Positions 48,104-59,389 of a stretch of DNA of 64,000 nucleotides are shown in pieces. Where the stretch lies: the NCBI GenBank assembly GCA_001600635.1, contig BCKL01000008.1, positions 715,770 through 779,769 on the forward strand, given 5' to 3'. The notes under the pieces were generated by a model. It saw only the letters and a program-made list of their open reading frames with translations, had not been told where the DNA came from and did not search any database. This DNA is from Leucosporidium creatinivorum (lineage: Eukaryota; Basidiomycota; Microbotryomycetes; Leucosporidiales; Leucosporidiaceae). A program made the translations under genes and the position numbers. Numbering within the stretch: position 1 is the first letter of the stretch; the number at the start of each line of letters is the position of its first letter.

Positions 48104-49596
48104 ATGTCTGAGATTCTTTCTGCTGTTATTGGTACTCCCATCACTGCTCACGCCTTCAACGGTGACCGCACCCGTCAGTCGTCGAGCTACAGCCCGCTCC
48201 ACGCATCCCGAGAGAGCTGACCCTTCTCGCTCTACCAGAGCTGGCCATCTCTCCCAACACCAACGAGGTACACATTTACGCCAAGAATGGTGCAGGATGG
48301 CAGTTGTCCCACACTTTGACCGAGGTGAGCTACAGCTCGAGCTTGCAGCCAGAAGTGACGACGCAAGCTGACCAGCTCGCTCTGCTCTGCTACAGCACGA
48401 CAAGCTGGTGACGAGCATCGACTGGGCGCCCCAAACGAACCGGATCGTCACTTGCTCGCATGACCGCAACGCCTACGTCTGGAACTACTTGCCCGACCCC
48501 GAGACTGGCGCACCCACCTGGCTCCCTACCCTCGTCCTCCTCCGCCTCAACCGCTCGGCCACCTTCGTCCGCTGGTCGCCCAACGAGGAGAAGTTTGCTG
48601 TAGCTTCCGGAGCGAGGACCATCGCCGTCTGCCAGTTTGATCAGGAGAGCGATTGGTGGGTCGCCAAGCACATCAAGAAGCCCCTTCGGACGACGGTGCT
48701 TTCCCTCGACTGGCACCCTAACTCGGTCCTCTTGGCTGCTGGATCGGCGGATGGGATGGCTAGGGTCTTCTCGGCCTTCATGAAGGGCGTCGACGCCAAG
48801 TGAGTTGGTTTTGGCAGAGCTCGCCGCGGTTTCGCTGATCCTCTTCCTCGCGTCGACAGGCCTACTCCTACCGTCTGGGGAGAGCGTCTTCCCTTCAACA
48901 CCGTCTGTGGAGAGTTCGCCAGCCCCTCGGGAGGATGGGTCCACGGCGTCGCCTTCTCGCCCAGCGGCGATGCTCTCGCTTTCGCCAGTGAGTTTGGGCC
49001 GAGCTTCTCGAGTCGCGATCCAAGCTGACTCCTCTACCTCCAAAGGCCACGACTCGACCATCACCGTCGTCTACCCCTCTGGACCCGAGACGGCCCCTCA
49101 CGCCGTCTACCCCATCCAGCTGCCCGCCCTTCCCGCCGTCTCGCTCGTCTTCATCTCGGAGAACGCCTTCGTCGCCGCAGGTCACGACTGCCAGCCGGTC
49201 CTGTTCGAAGGCAGCATCGATCAAGGCTGGGCTCTCGTCCGCTCGCTCGACGACCACGAGAAGCGCGAGGGTTCGGGCGCAGGTCGCGCCTCTGGAGGAG
49301 TCGGTCGCCTTCAGAACTCGGAGGCCTTCAACCGCTTCCGCGCGGCCGATTCGAGGGGTGTGGCTGGGGGAGCGGCTGCTCCTGCTGTCGCGGGCACGAG
49401 GCTCACTGCTACGGGCACGGAGCTTCTCACGCTGCACCAGAACACCATCACCAGCGTGAGGGCTTTCGAGGGCGGGCTCGGCGGCCAGGACGTCTCGCAG
49501 GTTAGCACTACGGGCGTGGATGGCCGTGTCGTCGTGTGGAGCACTGCTGGCGGTGTTGGAGGAGTGACGCAGGGCGTCGGTCGTCTTGGATTGTAG
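48104..49596 (+). CDS. ARC40: Arp2/3 complex subunit 1 (ARPC1, WD40)
   Basis: WD-repeat subunit that scaffolds the Arp2/3 actin-nucleating complex at cortical patches. [20 protein letters not shown] is characteristic; blades include [20 protein letters not shown] with [49 protein letters not shown] and [20 protein letters not shown]. The long insert between the last two blades ([15 protein letters not shown]... [11 protein letters not shown]) contains the family's actin-contacting helix. Five or six exons, about 400 residues. Stop at 49594-49596 lies 92 bp from the DAD3 stop on the other strand. Confidence 0.95.
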
Positions 49597-49688
49597 ATAG
49601 TGTAGTAAGGGCCTCTTTCGCACGCGTCGGCGATGAGAATCTGAAGGGAACCGAGCAATTTACAACAGGATAGTGTGACACAGACAGC

Positions 49689-50237
49689 TCAACGCTCCGC
49701 CTCGTAGTGACCTCCTTCCATTGCCTGTTCCTCCTCGTCTTCTCGCTTGCGGACGAGAGCCCAAACGGCGGCTGCGAAAGAGAGAGGAAGCGAGCGACGC
49801 GTGTTTGGATCAGCGAGCAGCTCGGTTGAAGGGCTCGTTCGGTAGCGAGGAGCACGGGAGGGGTAGCCGAGCTACTGTGATGCAGAGAAGAGACGCGCCG
49901 TACCTTTGAAGAGGGTGAGAACGAGGCCCAGCTTGCGCTCGAGGGGACGGACTTGATTGAGGAGATGAGGCTGGACGGCAGAGAGCCTCTGGACGATGAT
50001 GGAGATCTGTAGTGTTTTCCCAACCTTAGCAAGCTAGTACAGGCGCGCAGCTGGGCCCGCGGCGATGAGGCAGCTTCGGCGCCGCTGACGAGAGCGAGGA
50101 GCGGCTCACCTGGTCCAAGTTGCGCGAGAGTAGAGCGTACTCTGCCAGCACTTGGCCTTCCAGCTTTGTTATGGTAGTAGAAGCCACCTTGATAGAGCCT
50201 TAGCCGCCAGTTGAGTTGTAGCGAGAAGCCAACCCAT
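49689..50237 (-). CDS. DAD3: DASH complex subunit Dad3, start uncertain
   Basis: Small kinetochore protein of the DASH/Dam1 ring that couples kinetochores to microtubules. The core LEGQVLAEYALLSRNLDQ, then ISIIVQRLSAVQ, then LERKLGLVLTLFKAAVWALV and a charged tail (RKREDEEEQAME) match Dad3 closely; two clean introns separate the three coding segments. The 5' end is odd: the frame upstream of LEGQ has no ATG before an in-frame stop. Either a 4-nt exon (ATGG, 50234-50237) is spliced by a 35-nt intron (50199-50233), giving MGSIKVASTTITK, or a GTG at 50187 in a strong context is used. The divergent gene starts only 83 bp away. Confidence 0.78.
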
Positions 50238-50320
50238 TTCGTCGGCGCCCTCTCTCTCCCTTACCGCTCACTTTCGAATCTCAGCTCCGACTTCGCTTCA
50301 GCTCACTCTCAGGCGAGGGG

Positions 50321-52009
50321 ATGCCTGTAGGCGATTACCAAGCACAAGAGCTACAGGAAGAGCAAGAATTACAACAACTGGAGACCTTCTCCCTCCTCGA
50401 GGCCATCTGGGCCAAACTACAAGCCAAAGGGCGTCGGATTCACTCGTATCAGGCCATGGAGCAGCAGCAGCAGCAGGACCTGTCAAAACTCTGCTTGCCA
50501 GGGTATGTCCCTTGTCTCCCCGTGCTCTCTTGCAGCTTCGAGATCGCTCATCTTGCTGTCGCTCGCAGGTTCGACCCGCTGTACAATGCCAAGGGGCAGA
50601 ACCCGTGCCAGGTGGCTCGCATCCTCGCAGACCGCTGCATGACTGGACCCCAAGGACCCAAGTTCTACCCGCTGTACCCTCTCGCCGTCGACCAGGATCA
50701 AGATCATTACGTCCCGCCCACGGCCTCTCAGCAGAACCCTTGCCTTTGCTCTAGTGCGTTGCAGCGTATAGTACCGCAAAGCTATAGCTGACCTTTTCTC
50801 TCTATAAAGTGGCCACTTACAACCTCGTCCAGGCTTGCGCCGCCTGCCAGCATTCGGACGGCTCCTCCTCGACCCTCTGGGACTACTGGGTCGGCAGCTG
50901 CATCGAGGCAAGCCATTGGGGATTTCCGCTCGATGTGCCACTGTACACGGAGATTCCCCGATGGGCCATGCAGGTGAATAAGCCTCGTCCTCGGCGATTC
51001 CCTCGCCCCAGAGCTGACCCTTTCGCGTTCTCGCCTCGCAGGATAATTCGGGCGGCGCGACCAACATACAGCTCGCGTGAGTTGACTCGGAGACCGAGGG
51101 ACTGCTCTCTCGATCTCACGCCATGTCCTTGCGCAGACTACACTACGCTACTGGCGGAGGTCACTCCTCGTCCGCCACACCTTCGCAGAGCACCTCGCAC
51201 TCGTCGACGTCTACCTCCTCCGCCGCTTCCTCCTCCTCTACTTCTCCCTCGGGAACTCCGGCACCAGCGTTAGGCAACTCCGACAAGAAGCACCAGAAGC
51301 CTGGGCCTCCGGTAGCCTCCATCGCCGCCAGTGGTGAGTGTCGAAGCATCGCCGCCCACTTGAGCTCAAGCCTGACGCTGTTACACTCCTTCCAGTCCTC
51401 GTCGTGGTCTTCGCAGCCGCTCTCATCGGGATTTTCGTCGCCTACATCCGGAAGAGGCGCCGCACCCGTCATCAAGGCAGGCGTCTCGGCTCGACGTCCG
51501 ATTTGGTCGGCGGAGCTCCCTCGGTCACCGACGAGATGGCGCAAAAGCCCGACAGTCGGGCATCTTTCCTCCCCACCGAGACGTTCTACTCGAGGGACTC
51601 GCGCACCAGCTTTGCCACCAACTCGGTCTCGACTCGTTCAAGGGACTACCGCAACTCGCTGGCGGCGCCGAGCAGCACCTTCTACTCTACCTCTCAATCC
51701 TCCGACTTTACCCTCGACCGAGACTACGACGACGATGAGAATAACAGCATCTCACCTTTCTCCGACATCCATCAACCCTCCGCTGTACGCACGGCCACCC
51801 GCGACAACCTCCACACGCGACCCGACTCGCTCTCGTCGACCTTCTACTCGGGCCCAGCTCGCTCCTCGGTAACCGCCTCGCGCGACACGCTGTCGTTACT
51901 GTCGGAACGGTCACCACCATCGAGCACGGGCGCTACCTATGGCCGGGAGCATGATTCCGACGACGAGGATCTCATTTCGCTGAGCTCTCGGCGGAGCAGC
52001 CGGCGATGA
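50321..52009 (+). CDS. Single-pass membrane protein with Cys-rich N-terminal domain
   Basis: Not assigned a function. The N-terminal part is Gln-rich (LQEEQELQQLETFSLLEAIW), followed by a Cys-patterned region: NPCQVARILADRC, QQNPCLCSSVATYNLVQACA, ACQHSDGSSSTLWDYWVGSC. Cys spacing and the aromatic FPLDVPLYTEIPRWAMQ segment resemble a family of extracellular-domain proteins I associate with basidiomycetes. A Ser/Thr-rich stalk leads to one transmembrane helix (VLVVVFAAALIGIFVAYI) with a basic stop-transfer KRRRTRHQGR and a Ser-rich cytoplasmic tail ending SSRRSSRR. No clear signal peptide follows the chosen ATG, so an upstream exon may be missing. A cell-wall or surface sensor role is inferred from the layout only. 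Confidence 0.72.
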
Positions 52010-52235
52010 GGCTGCGAGGGAGTTGTAGTTTCTGTAGTCGGTTGTCCGTCCGTTTGTTGTAGTAGCTGTTACTCACTCTTAGATAGTAGATCTCTTTCCA
52101 TCAGCCTTTCGTAAAATGTTCTCGTGCAGCAATTTCCCGCCGGCTAGGCGAGCTGAGAGTCACCGGCGACGTCGACGGCTCGCGGCTTGGCTCTGACCAT
52201 CCGCTCGTTCCGCCTGCTCCGACTCGGCTTCAAGA

Positions 52236-53308
52236 ATGGAAGCTGCTCTCACTCGTTTCGTGCAAAACCCGGCCTACCATGATGTACTTGCTATCCTCAA
52301 GGGTGAGCTTGAGCTCGAAGCAACCGGCCTGTTCGCTCATCGTAGTGCTGACCACTCTCTGCGCCTTCTCGCTGTTCTCGACTGCAGGAGCTCGCAACGG
52401 ACTCGTATACGGAGCTCGTGTACGGTTCCCTCATGCTCTCGTCATGACCTTGCTCTTTCAGAGCGGCAGGTAAGCTCTCGAGGTTGCGTCTGAAAGGCGA
52501 GGAGCCGTCATGAGCTCAGAGTAGCTGATCCCATCGCCGTACAGCTATAAGTCGCGCGCCAAGTACGTCTTCAGGGCCACCAAGCAACACGCTACCAATC
52601 TCGCTCGCTTCGTGGCCATCTACAAGACTTGCCTGCTCCTCCAGAAGACTCTCGCAGGAGGCAAGCAGCGTGCGGCAGACACCTTCTTTGCCGGATTGAT
52701 TGGTGGGTGGATGGTATTCGGAGAGCGCAACGCTGTTAACGAGCAGGTGAGGCCAAGTTGCTCGGACAGAAGTCGTGTGGAGCTGCTCGGCGACTGAGCC
52801 GGAGGATGCTGACGGTTCTTTCTATGGCCCAGATCGTTCTCTACGTCGTCTCGCGAGTCATCACCTCCTTCCTACCCCGCGCTGGACCACCGCAAGCTCC
52901 CTCCACCCGCGCCAGTCCTTCCCACAACGGAGTCCCACCACCGCCCGGCGCACCCTACGCGAAGCCTCGGCCGCCTAACGCCAGGCTCTTCGAGGCCTAC
53001 GCTGCTCTCACTTGGGGAGCCGTCATGTACCTCTTCCGCGAGCGTCGAGATACGCTGCAAGGTGGTATGGTCAACAGTATGCAGGTGCGTTTGAGCCTCG
53101 ACTTCGGCCGAATGAGCGCCGAGGGTGGTGCTTCTGGTCGCTGCGGAGCTTTGCTGACGCGGTATCATTGTTCACAGTACCTCTACTTGGACTCGGAAGT
53201 GTGGAACTCGGTCAAGACGCTGCTCTGGCGTGAGTCCTCTTCGCTTCGGCTCGGCTCGAACTGCGGAGCTGACTTCCAGCTCGTTTTACCGCTGCAGACA
53301 ACCAATAG
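52236..53308 (+). CDS. Peroxisomal membrane protein PXMP4 (Tim17/22/23 superfamily)
   Basis: Multi-pass peroxisomal membrane protein of unknown biochemical role. The exon junction AILKG-ARNGLVYGARVRFPHALV followed by MTLLFQSG matches PXMP4 strongly, as do ATNLARFVAIYKTCLLLQK, GGKQRAADTFFAGLIGGW and the tail YLYLDSEVWNSVKTLLWHNQ. A proline-rich insertion (PPQAPSTRASPSHNG...) sits between the third and fourth helices. Stop TAG at 53306-53308 falls in a last exon of only ten coding bases. Confidence 0.9.
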
Positions 53309-53460
53309 ATTTGCATCGAGGAGCGGACAGAGGAGAAGAGCTTTTGAAGACGGATTGTGCTGTATTTTTGAGATGCTACATGTTGATACCCTCCCTTCGC
53401 TCCCTTCTGGCCTCTGCGAAACGCGACCCTCTCTGGCTCCTTCCTCATCTCTCCTCGACT

Positions 53461-55352
53461 ATGGCCGCTCGTCTCTCAACTTCGCAGCTCGCACGGGTGA
53501 TCCCTTGCAGCCGCGCTGTACTGCTCGCTGCTCGCCCTCTGTCTACTTCAGCCTCCCGTCCCGCTCCGCCAAAAAAGGGTGAGGACGCTCAAGCTCCGCT
53601 GCTGTCGGTCTTGGCTCTCGCTGACCGAGTCTCGTTGCAGTCGGAGGGAAGGGTGTACCTTGGGGCAAGAAAAAGGGTGCAGCAGGCGAGGAGGTACGTC
53701 GATTGAGCCTGCTCGCTTGAAGGAGACGCGATCCAGCTAGCTAACCCGCTCCGGCTCGCGCAGGATGCTGCTGCAGGAGGACAAGGACTCGGCAATGTAC
53801 TCGATGAGGTGACTCTGCCTGCACCAGACCTCAGCACACTCCCCGTCCTGCATCCTGTACGTCTGTTCGTGCTCCCTCAGCGATTCCTGTCGAGCTCACC
53901 CTTTCCGTTTGGCCGGCTGCAGGAGACACTCACCGCCGAGGCTGTTGGCGACGTCAGGGCATTCTCGACCGCTATTCTCGCTACATTCAAGGCTCTCAGC
54001 ATCCCACCGCTGCTGGAGAAGGAGGTGAGCTCGCTCTTCGCCTTGGTCCGAGAACGCGCACTGGCCTGACCTTCTTCGCTCTCTGCAGTTCTCCTTCTCC
54101 CGGAGACCAGCAACGGTCGTGCGTGGAGCTACTCTCGAGGCATCATCCATTCTCGACGCTAGCAAGAAGGGCTCCAGCAAGGACTCGCGGCATGTCATCA
54201 GTACGCTGCCTTCGCCCTACTCCTTCGCCTAGAATTGCCGAGCTAACCTCCTGCTACCCACAGCTGGTCCCGCTGGTAGCGGCAAGTCGGTCCTACTCCT
54301 CCAAACTCTCGCCTACGCTCAGGCTACCGGCTGGGTCGTCCTCTACCTCCCCTCGGGTGAGTCCATTCGCAGCTCATGCATCGCCGAGGTTGAAGCTGAA
54401 CCTGTCTCGTTGACAGCCACCCCCGCTCTCAACTCTTCGACTCCCCACGTCTACTCCTCCACCCAAGCCCTTTTCGACCAGCCCGCCCTCTCCCTCCAGC
54501 TCCTCACCAAGTTCACTTCGGCTAACAAGGCCGCCTTCAAGGCGCTTCGCACCAGCAAGGAGTGGACTTTCGGTGATCGTGTAGTCAAGGCGGGCACCGG
54601 ACTCGACGAGCTGGCGACCAAGGGTGTGGATGAGAAGACGGCGACCTCGGTGCTCGAGGCTCTGTTCGACGAGCTGGCCGCTCAGAAGACGTGAGTGGGA
54701 GCGTTCGTAGTCAGTGTTGACTGAGCTGACCTCTTCTACCTCGATAGCCACCCTGTCCTCCTCGGCGTAGACGACTCGCAGGCTCTCTTCGCCACTTCTT
54801 CTTATGTCGACCCCACCTACGAGGCCATCGAGTCCTTCTCCCTCTCCGTCCCTCGCCTTCTTCTCGAGTACATCTCTGGCGCTAAGGCTTTCGTATGTGC
54901 TTTCCTTCGTACACAGGAAAGCATCGCTCATCGCCTACCTTCTCTCAGACGAACGGCAGCGTGATGATCGCTCCCTCCCTCCTCTCCACTCGCAAGAGCC
55001 CCGCCATGACTCGCTTCCTCGGTAACGAGAAGTCTACGGCTTCCTCTGCCTACACACCCGTCGGCACCTCGTTCGACACCTACGGCGAGATCCTCTCCGG
55101 GCTCAAGCAGCTCGCCGTTCCCCCTCGGCTGGAGCGCAAGGAGGCAGTCGGACTTGTGCGCATGCTGCAGGGGTGGCGTGGTATTCGGGAGGGTGAGTCT
55201 TCGCTTTGCTGTTCCCCACTCGAGCAGGGAACTATTATTGAATGCTCTCGTTCGCAGTCGTCTCGGATCAGACCTTCCTGGAGCGCTACGTGGCCACAGA
55301 TGGCAGCCCACGGCATTTCAGGCGGTCGCTGGAGAAGTCGGTCGAGTTGTAA
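53461..55352 (+). CDS. RSM23: Mitochondrial small ribosomal subunit protein mS29 (DAP3)
   Basis: GTP-binding mitoribosomal protein. MAARLSTSQLARVIPCSRAV with LSTSASRP is a clear mitochondrial presequence. The P-loop ITGPAGSGKSVLLLQTLAYA is split from the preceding exon by an intron; further conserved stretches are GWVVLYLPSATP, HPVLLGVDDSQALFATSSYV (Walker B region) and NGSVMIAPSLLSTRKSPAMT. About ten exons, roughly 460 residues. It converges with cardiolipin synthase; only 14 bp lie between the two stop codons, so the transcripts must overlap. Confidence 0.9.
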
Positions 55353-55366
55353 TGCGACAGAAGCTA

Positions 55367-56457
55367 CTACCGAATAAACTTGACGCCGCTGCCAAAGAGG
55401 TAGCTTGCTCCCGAGCCAATAGTCGTTCCTGCGACAAGCCATCTGGATAGGAAAAAGGAGCGTCAGTGGGGGTTAGGGTCGACAGAGTGAACTCAGAAAC
55501 CCACTGCAGGCAGTAGAGAGGGAAAGAGAGGTCATAAGGCAGCAGAGGGCTGACCGTCGTCAGGCCGACGAGCACGAGCTGCAGCGCCGTGTTGTACTTG
55601 GAGAGCTCGGTGGGCTTGACCTCGGCCGAAGGAATGGAGAAGTCCCAGTACCGATTGAAGGTTTTCTGTTTGATGCGAGCCAGATTAGCTCCCCTCTGCC
55701 GCGCCGAGCTTCGGCTCATCTCGACTCACCGGAGGAGGGAGAGAGGCGTAGCGGAAGTAGAATGCAGACATGGAGAGAGCGACGTCCCTTCCTATGATAA
55801 GAACGGCGAGCGGTACTGCAAGGGAGAGTGAGATGTAAGCCGAGAGCTGCCAGGAGGAGAGAGCGAAGCGACGAACGGGGGAGCATGCTCTTCATGGCGA
55901 GGGTGACGACCATGGTAGTCATCAACAGCTTGTCTGCTGCAGGATCGAGGATGCTACCGAGCACCGTACCCATATTGTACTTGCGGGCGAGCCATCCGTC
56001 GACCTGGACCAAGGGGAGAGCCCGGAAGTCAGCTCGCGCTTCGAGTTGAAGATGGGCCTGCAGCGCACCAGATCCGAAACTCCGGCCACAAAGAGGAGAG
56101 CTGTCGCTTTGCCCAGTTCGCCCTGCAGGACGAAGTAACCGATAGCAGGGCATGCACAGATGCGAGCGACGGTGAGAGCGTTCGGGATGGTGTAGATGTT
56201 CTCGTGCATGTCGACTGGTGCAGGCGCTGGTGGTGGTCGTGGTGCAGGCGATGAAGGTGGTGATGATGTGGAATAGGCCTGTAACGTCGATTGTGAGCTG
56301 GACGCAGCTGCAGAAGGCCCAAGAGACCACTCACTCTTGCGGAGAGGACGGTGGGCTGTGGCCAGCGAGAGGGAGCGAGTATGGGTGCACGAGCAGTAGA
56401 GTACAGAGCTCTTGTCGGTAAATGCCCGAGCACACGCGCTGTCGGCCGAAGAAGCAT
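55367..56457 (-). CDS. CRD1: Mitochondrial cardiolipin synthase (CDP-alcohol phosphatidyltransferase type)
   Basis: Joins CDP-diacylglycerol to phosphatidylglycerol in the inner mitochondrial membrane. MLLRPTARVLGHLPTRALYS is a presequence. NIYTIPNALTVARICACPAI begins the catalytic domain; the CDP-alcohol phosphotransferase signature is DLVDGWLARKYNMGTVLGS then ILDPAADKLLM (D-x2-D-G-x2-A-R...G-x3-D-x3-D), interrupted by an intron after DLV. The last junction gives YCLQWLVAGTTIGSGASYLF and ends FGSGVKFIR. Start at 56457 is chosen because it opens the presequence. It shares a 183-bp divergent promoter with the She3-like gene. Confidence 0.92.
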
Positions 56458-56640
56458 GATTCGAGGAAACGTCGCGAAGGGAGAGAGGCGAGCCGGCGAC
56501 GGCGGCCTTCGCCTCCTGCCATTCGCCTCCTGCCATTCATTACTAGTCGTTCGAACATTCTCTTCGGCTTTTGTTACTCGCCTCTCTAGGACCTGCTCCC
56601 GCCTGCTGTACAACTGCAGCTCGGGCTTCGTCCTGCGGCC
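56458..56640. promoter_or_regulatory. Compact divergent promoter, CRD1 / She3-like
   Basis: Only 183 bases separate the diverging start codons, so the core promoters must interleave. No TATA box seen. Confidence 0.45.
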
Positions 56641-58127
56641 ATGGACAACGCGCTGGAGGACTCGTCCCTGCCGCCAACGACTCCGCCATCATTCCCACCA
56701 GGCCCCCGAGAGCGTAGGGATAGCTCAAACGGCAACTGGCGCGAGGAGGAAGCTAGTCTACGGCATCAGCTCCGCTTGCTCAGAGCAGAGCTCGCTTCCT
56801 GGTGCGTGTCCTTGCGCCGTCCGAGCTCTAAGGGACGCTGCTGACCTTCTGCTCTGCAACACAGCCAAGCCAAGCTCGGTATCAAGCTCAATCCCGCGCC
56901 CTTCGGCTCCTCCTCCCGCAAAGGCTCCCTCACCGCCGAGCATCCCCTCCCCCGGCGCAAGTCGAGCACCCCCGACCTCTCCTCCCACTACCGCTCTCCA
57001 CCAACACCGGAACCGCGTGAACGCTCGGGTCTCAGCACCTCCCCTCTTTCGGCTTACTCGTCTGGCCTGCCTGGACCTGGCTCCGTCGCCCTCACTCGAA
57101 CGCTCGTCTCAAACGAAGGAGCCGAGTCGCTGCAGGTCGCCGACGACGGACCAGAACCCTCCGCCTCGTCCTCGAAGTCGAACGGGAACGCCAGGCAGTA
57201 TGGAGAATCGCCCTTCTTCGCCAGCGGAGCCTCACGGGAGCGGATCAGCAAGTCGGCCGTCTCGGCGCAGTCGGGCTCGGGCAAGGTCATCAGTGGGCTA
57301 CAGTCGGACTTGCTGCAGGCTAGGTCGGCGCTCGAGTCGACGCGAGGTCAGCTTCGCCTCTCGCAGAGGGCAGTCGAGTTCCTCGGGCGGCAAAACGACG
57401 ACCTGAAGGAGACGAAGGAGCGGCTCAGCACCGAGATCGAGGGGTTGAACCGGTCGCTTGCACGCAAGGAGCGATTACAGGAGGAAGCGCTGGGTCGCGC
57501 ACGAGTAGCAGAGGCATCTCTCGCGGAGCTGCAGCAGACCCACCGCGCTGCCGTTTCCTCGCACAAGGGCAAGATGAAGGAGCTCGAGGACGGCAAGCAA
57601 CGGTCGGATGAAGCGAGGGCCAAGGCGGAGAGCGAGTATGGCGCACTATCTCGAGGCATGAAGTGAGTGATCAGGCTACTAACGGTGCTAGCGGGAGGAG
57701 GCTGACCAGAATGCGCCTCACAGGTCGATGTCAGATGGTTGGCGGGCGGACCTCAACTGGCTCAAAAGCGACCTCGTCAAGTCCGAGTCTCGATTCGCAT
57801 CTTCATCGTCGGCCGGTAGGTGCACTCCCGCTTCCTCTGCTTTCCCCAGAGCTTACCCCTCCGCATTCCACAGTCACAAAGCTCGTCCAGGCTCGCCCAA
57901 CGCTTCATGAGGACGTCGACTCGACTTTGGCGGGTCTCACGGCGGCACAGCGCGAGTTTGCCTCCTCGTATGCCGAGAAGGCAGCTTTAGCATTACGGGA
58001 AGTGGAGCGGGCGACGGCGCAGAGCGCACAGGATCAGGAGCGGGCCTCCTCCCTCGGCGCCGAGTTCACTCGTCTGAGACGGCTGATGGCAGAGCATACG
58101 CTGGAGACCGAGAAGGGGGAAGCATAG
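56641..58127 (+). CDS. She3-like coiled-coil protein
   Basis: About 430 residues. A disordered Ser/Pro-rich N-terminal third is followed by long coiled coil: VISGLQSDLLQARSALESTR, LSQRAVEFLGRQNDDLKETK, LNRSLARKERLQEEALGRAR, then SRGMKSMSDGWRADLNWLKS and a final Leu/Glu-rich segment ending LRRLMAEHTLETEKGEA. This pattern is what basidiomycete databases label SWI5-dependent HO expression protein 3; yeast She3 is the mRNA-localisation adaptor for myosin She1/Myo4. Coiled coils are easily mis-assigned, so RNA-transport function here is tentative. Four exons. Confidence 0.7.
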
Positions 58128-58239
58128 AGCTGTGCGCATATCAGTATCGTTTGCGCGCCGCACCGTCTACTCCGGCCGAGAGATGAGGAGAGATGCCAGC
58201 CTTCCGCTCCTCGGTCGACCACTCTTGTCCTCTCGCCAA

Positions 58240-59358
58240 ATGCTCTCTGCATCACAACTCGGCTGGATTCTGCTCGGACTTGCTCTACCACACGCTTTAC
58301 GCTTTCTCTATCGACTGTGCTTTCGCTCGAGCGTGTACGAAGATGATAGAGACGTACTCGCCCTCAACATGGCCGCTCCGCCGACGCGCTGGTTCAACCT
58401 GGGCTGGTGGTCTGAAGGGTGAGCGCTGAGGAACTTAACATGAGGCGTCGATAGCTCACACTTGTCTGTCGCAGCGCCACGAGCTTTCCTGATGCAGCGG
58501 CCGAGCTATGTCGTCGGGTTGCGGCACAGGCGGAGCTACAGAAGGGTGCCAGGGTTCTTGTAGGTCGATCGGAGGTCGAGCACCTGAGCTGAAAGCTTAT
58601 TAAATCTCGCTCCTGCTCTAGGAAGTCGGCTCAGGCTACGGCGAGGGCGCACGATTGCTGCTCGCTGAGCACACCTCCCTCGCCTCCTACACCGCTGTGA
58701 CTGCTGTTAGCGCACACCATGACTATGCAGGTGAGTCTAGGAGCTTTAGCTGGTATGCATCAGCTGATCTCTAGCCCCTAGTCCTCGCTGCTCGCCGGTC
58801 GAAGCAGAACGCCGAGTTCGTTCATGGAGACGCTTTGGCTGAGACGAAGCGGATCCCTACGGGCTCCCTGGATGCTGTGCTAGCCATTGACTGCGCCTAC
58901 CAGTGAGCTCTGACACTCTCAACCTCGAGAGCCTAGCTGACCTGGGCTCCCCCAGCTTCGACCGAGACGCCTGGCTACAGAGCGCGCGCCGAGCGCTCGA
59001 CGAAGGAGGCCGACTCGCCCTCACCGACCTTCTGCTTCCCGACCGACCTCTCGGGCTGGTAGAACACCTTGCCTTGCGCTTCGTGTGCTACATGGCTGCC
59101 CTGCCCTTCCACAACCTCGTCCGCGAGGCTCAATATCGGTCGACACTCGCAGCGCAAGGCTGGCGCGACATTCAGCTCGAGGATGTCAGCTCTTCGGTGT
59201 ACCCAGGTTTCCTTCGATTCATGGACCAGCACGGAAGGGATGTAGGACACGCCCTCAGCGCCTGGAGCGGTCTCGCGACCTACGCTTCCGTGGTGCGCTG
59301 GTACAGCAATCCCTCGCGACCTCGGCTGCGCTTCTACCTCATCTCAGCCAAGCGATAG
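58240..59358 (+). CDS. Membrane-anchored SAM-dependent methyltransferase (type 11)
   Basis: Class-I methyltransferase of unknown substrate. MLSASQLGWILLGLALPHAL is a likely N-terminal membrane anchor. Motif I EVGSGYGEGARLLL binds SAM; LDAVLAIDCAYHFDRDAWLQ and GGRLALTDLLLPDRPLGLVE are motifs post-I/II and III. The resemblance is to small-molecule or lipid methyltransferases rather than protein enzymes. An in-frame ATG at 58183 would add 19 residues; the 58240 start is preferred because the hydrophobic helix follows directly. The gene begins about 110 bp after the She3-like stop in the same direction, and its stop lies 31 bp from that of LCL2. Confidence 0.82.
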
Positions 59359-59389
59359 TAGTCCCGTGCAATGTTACAGCTCGTCTCCT

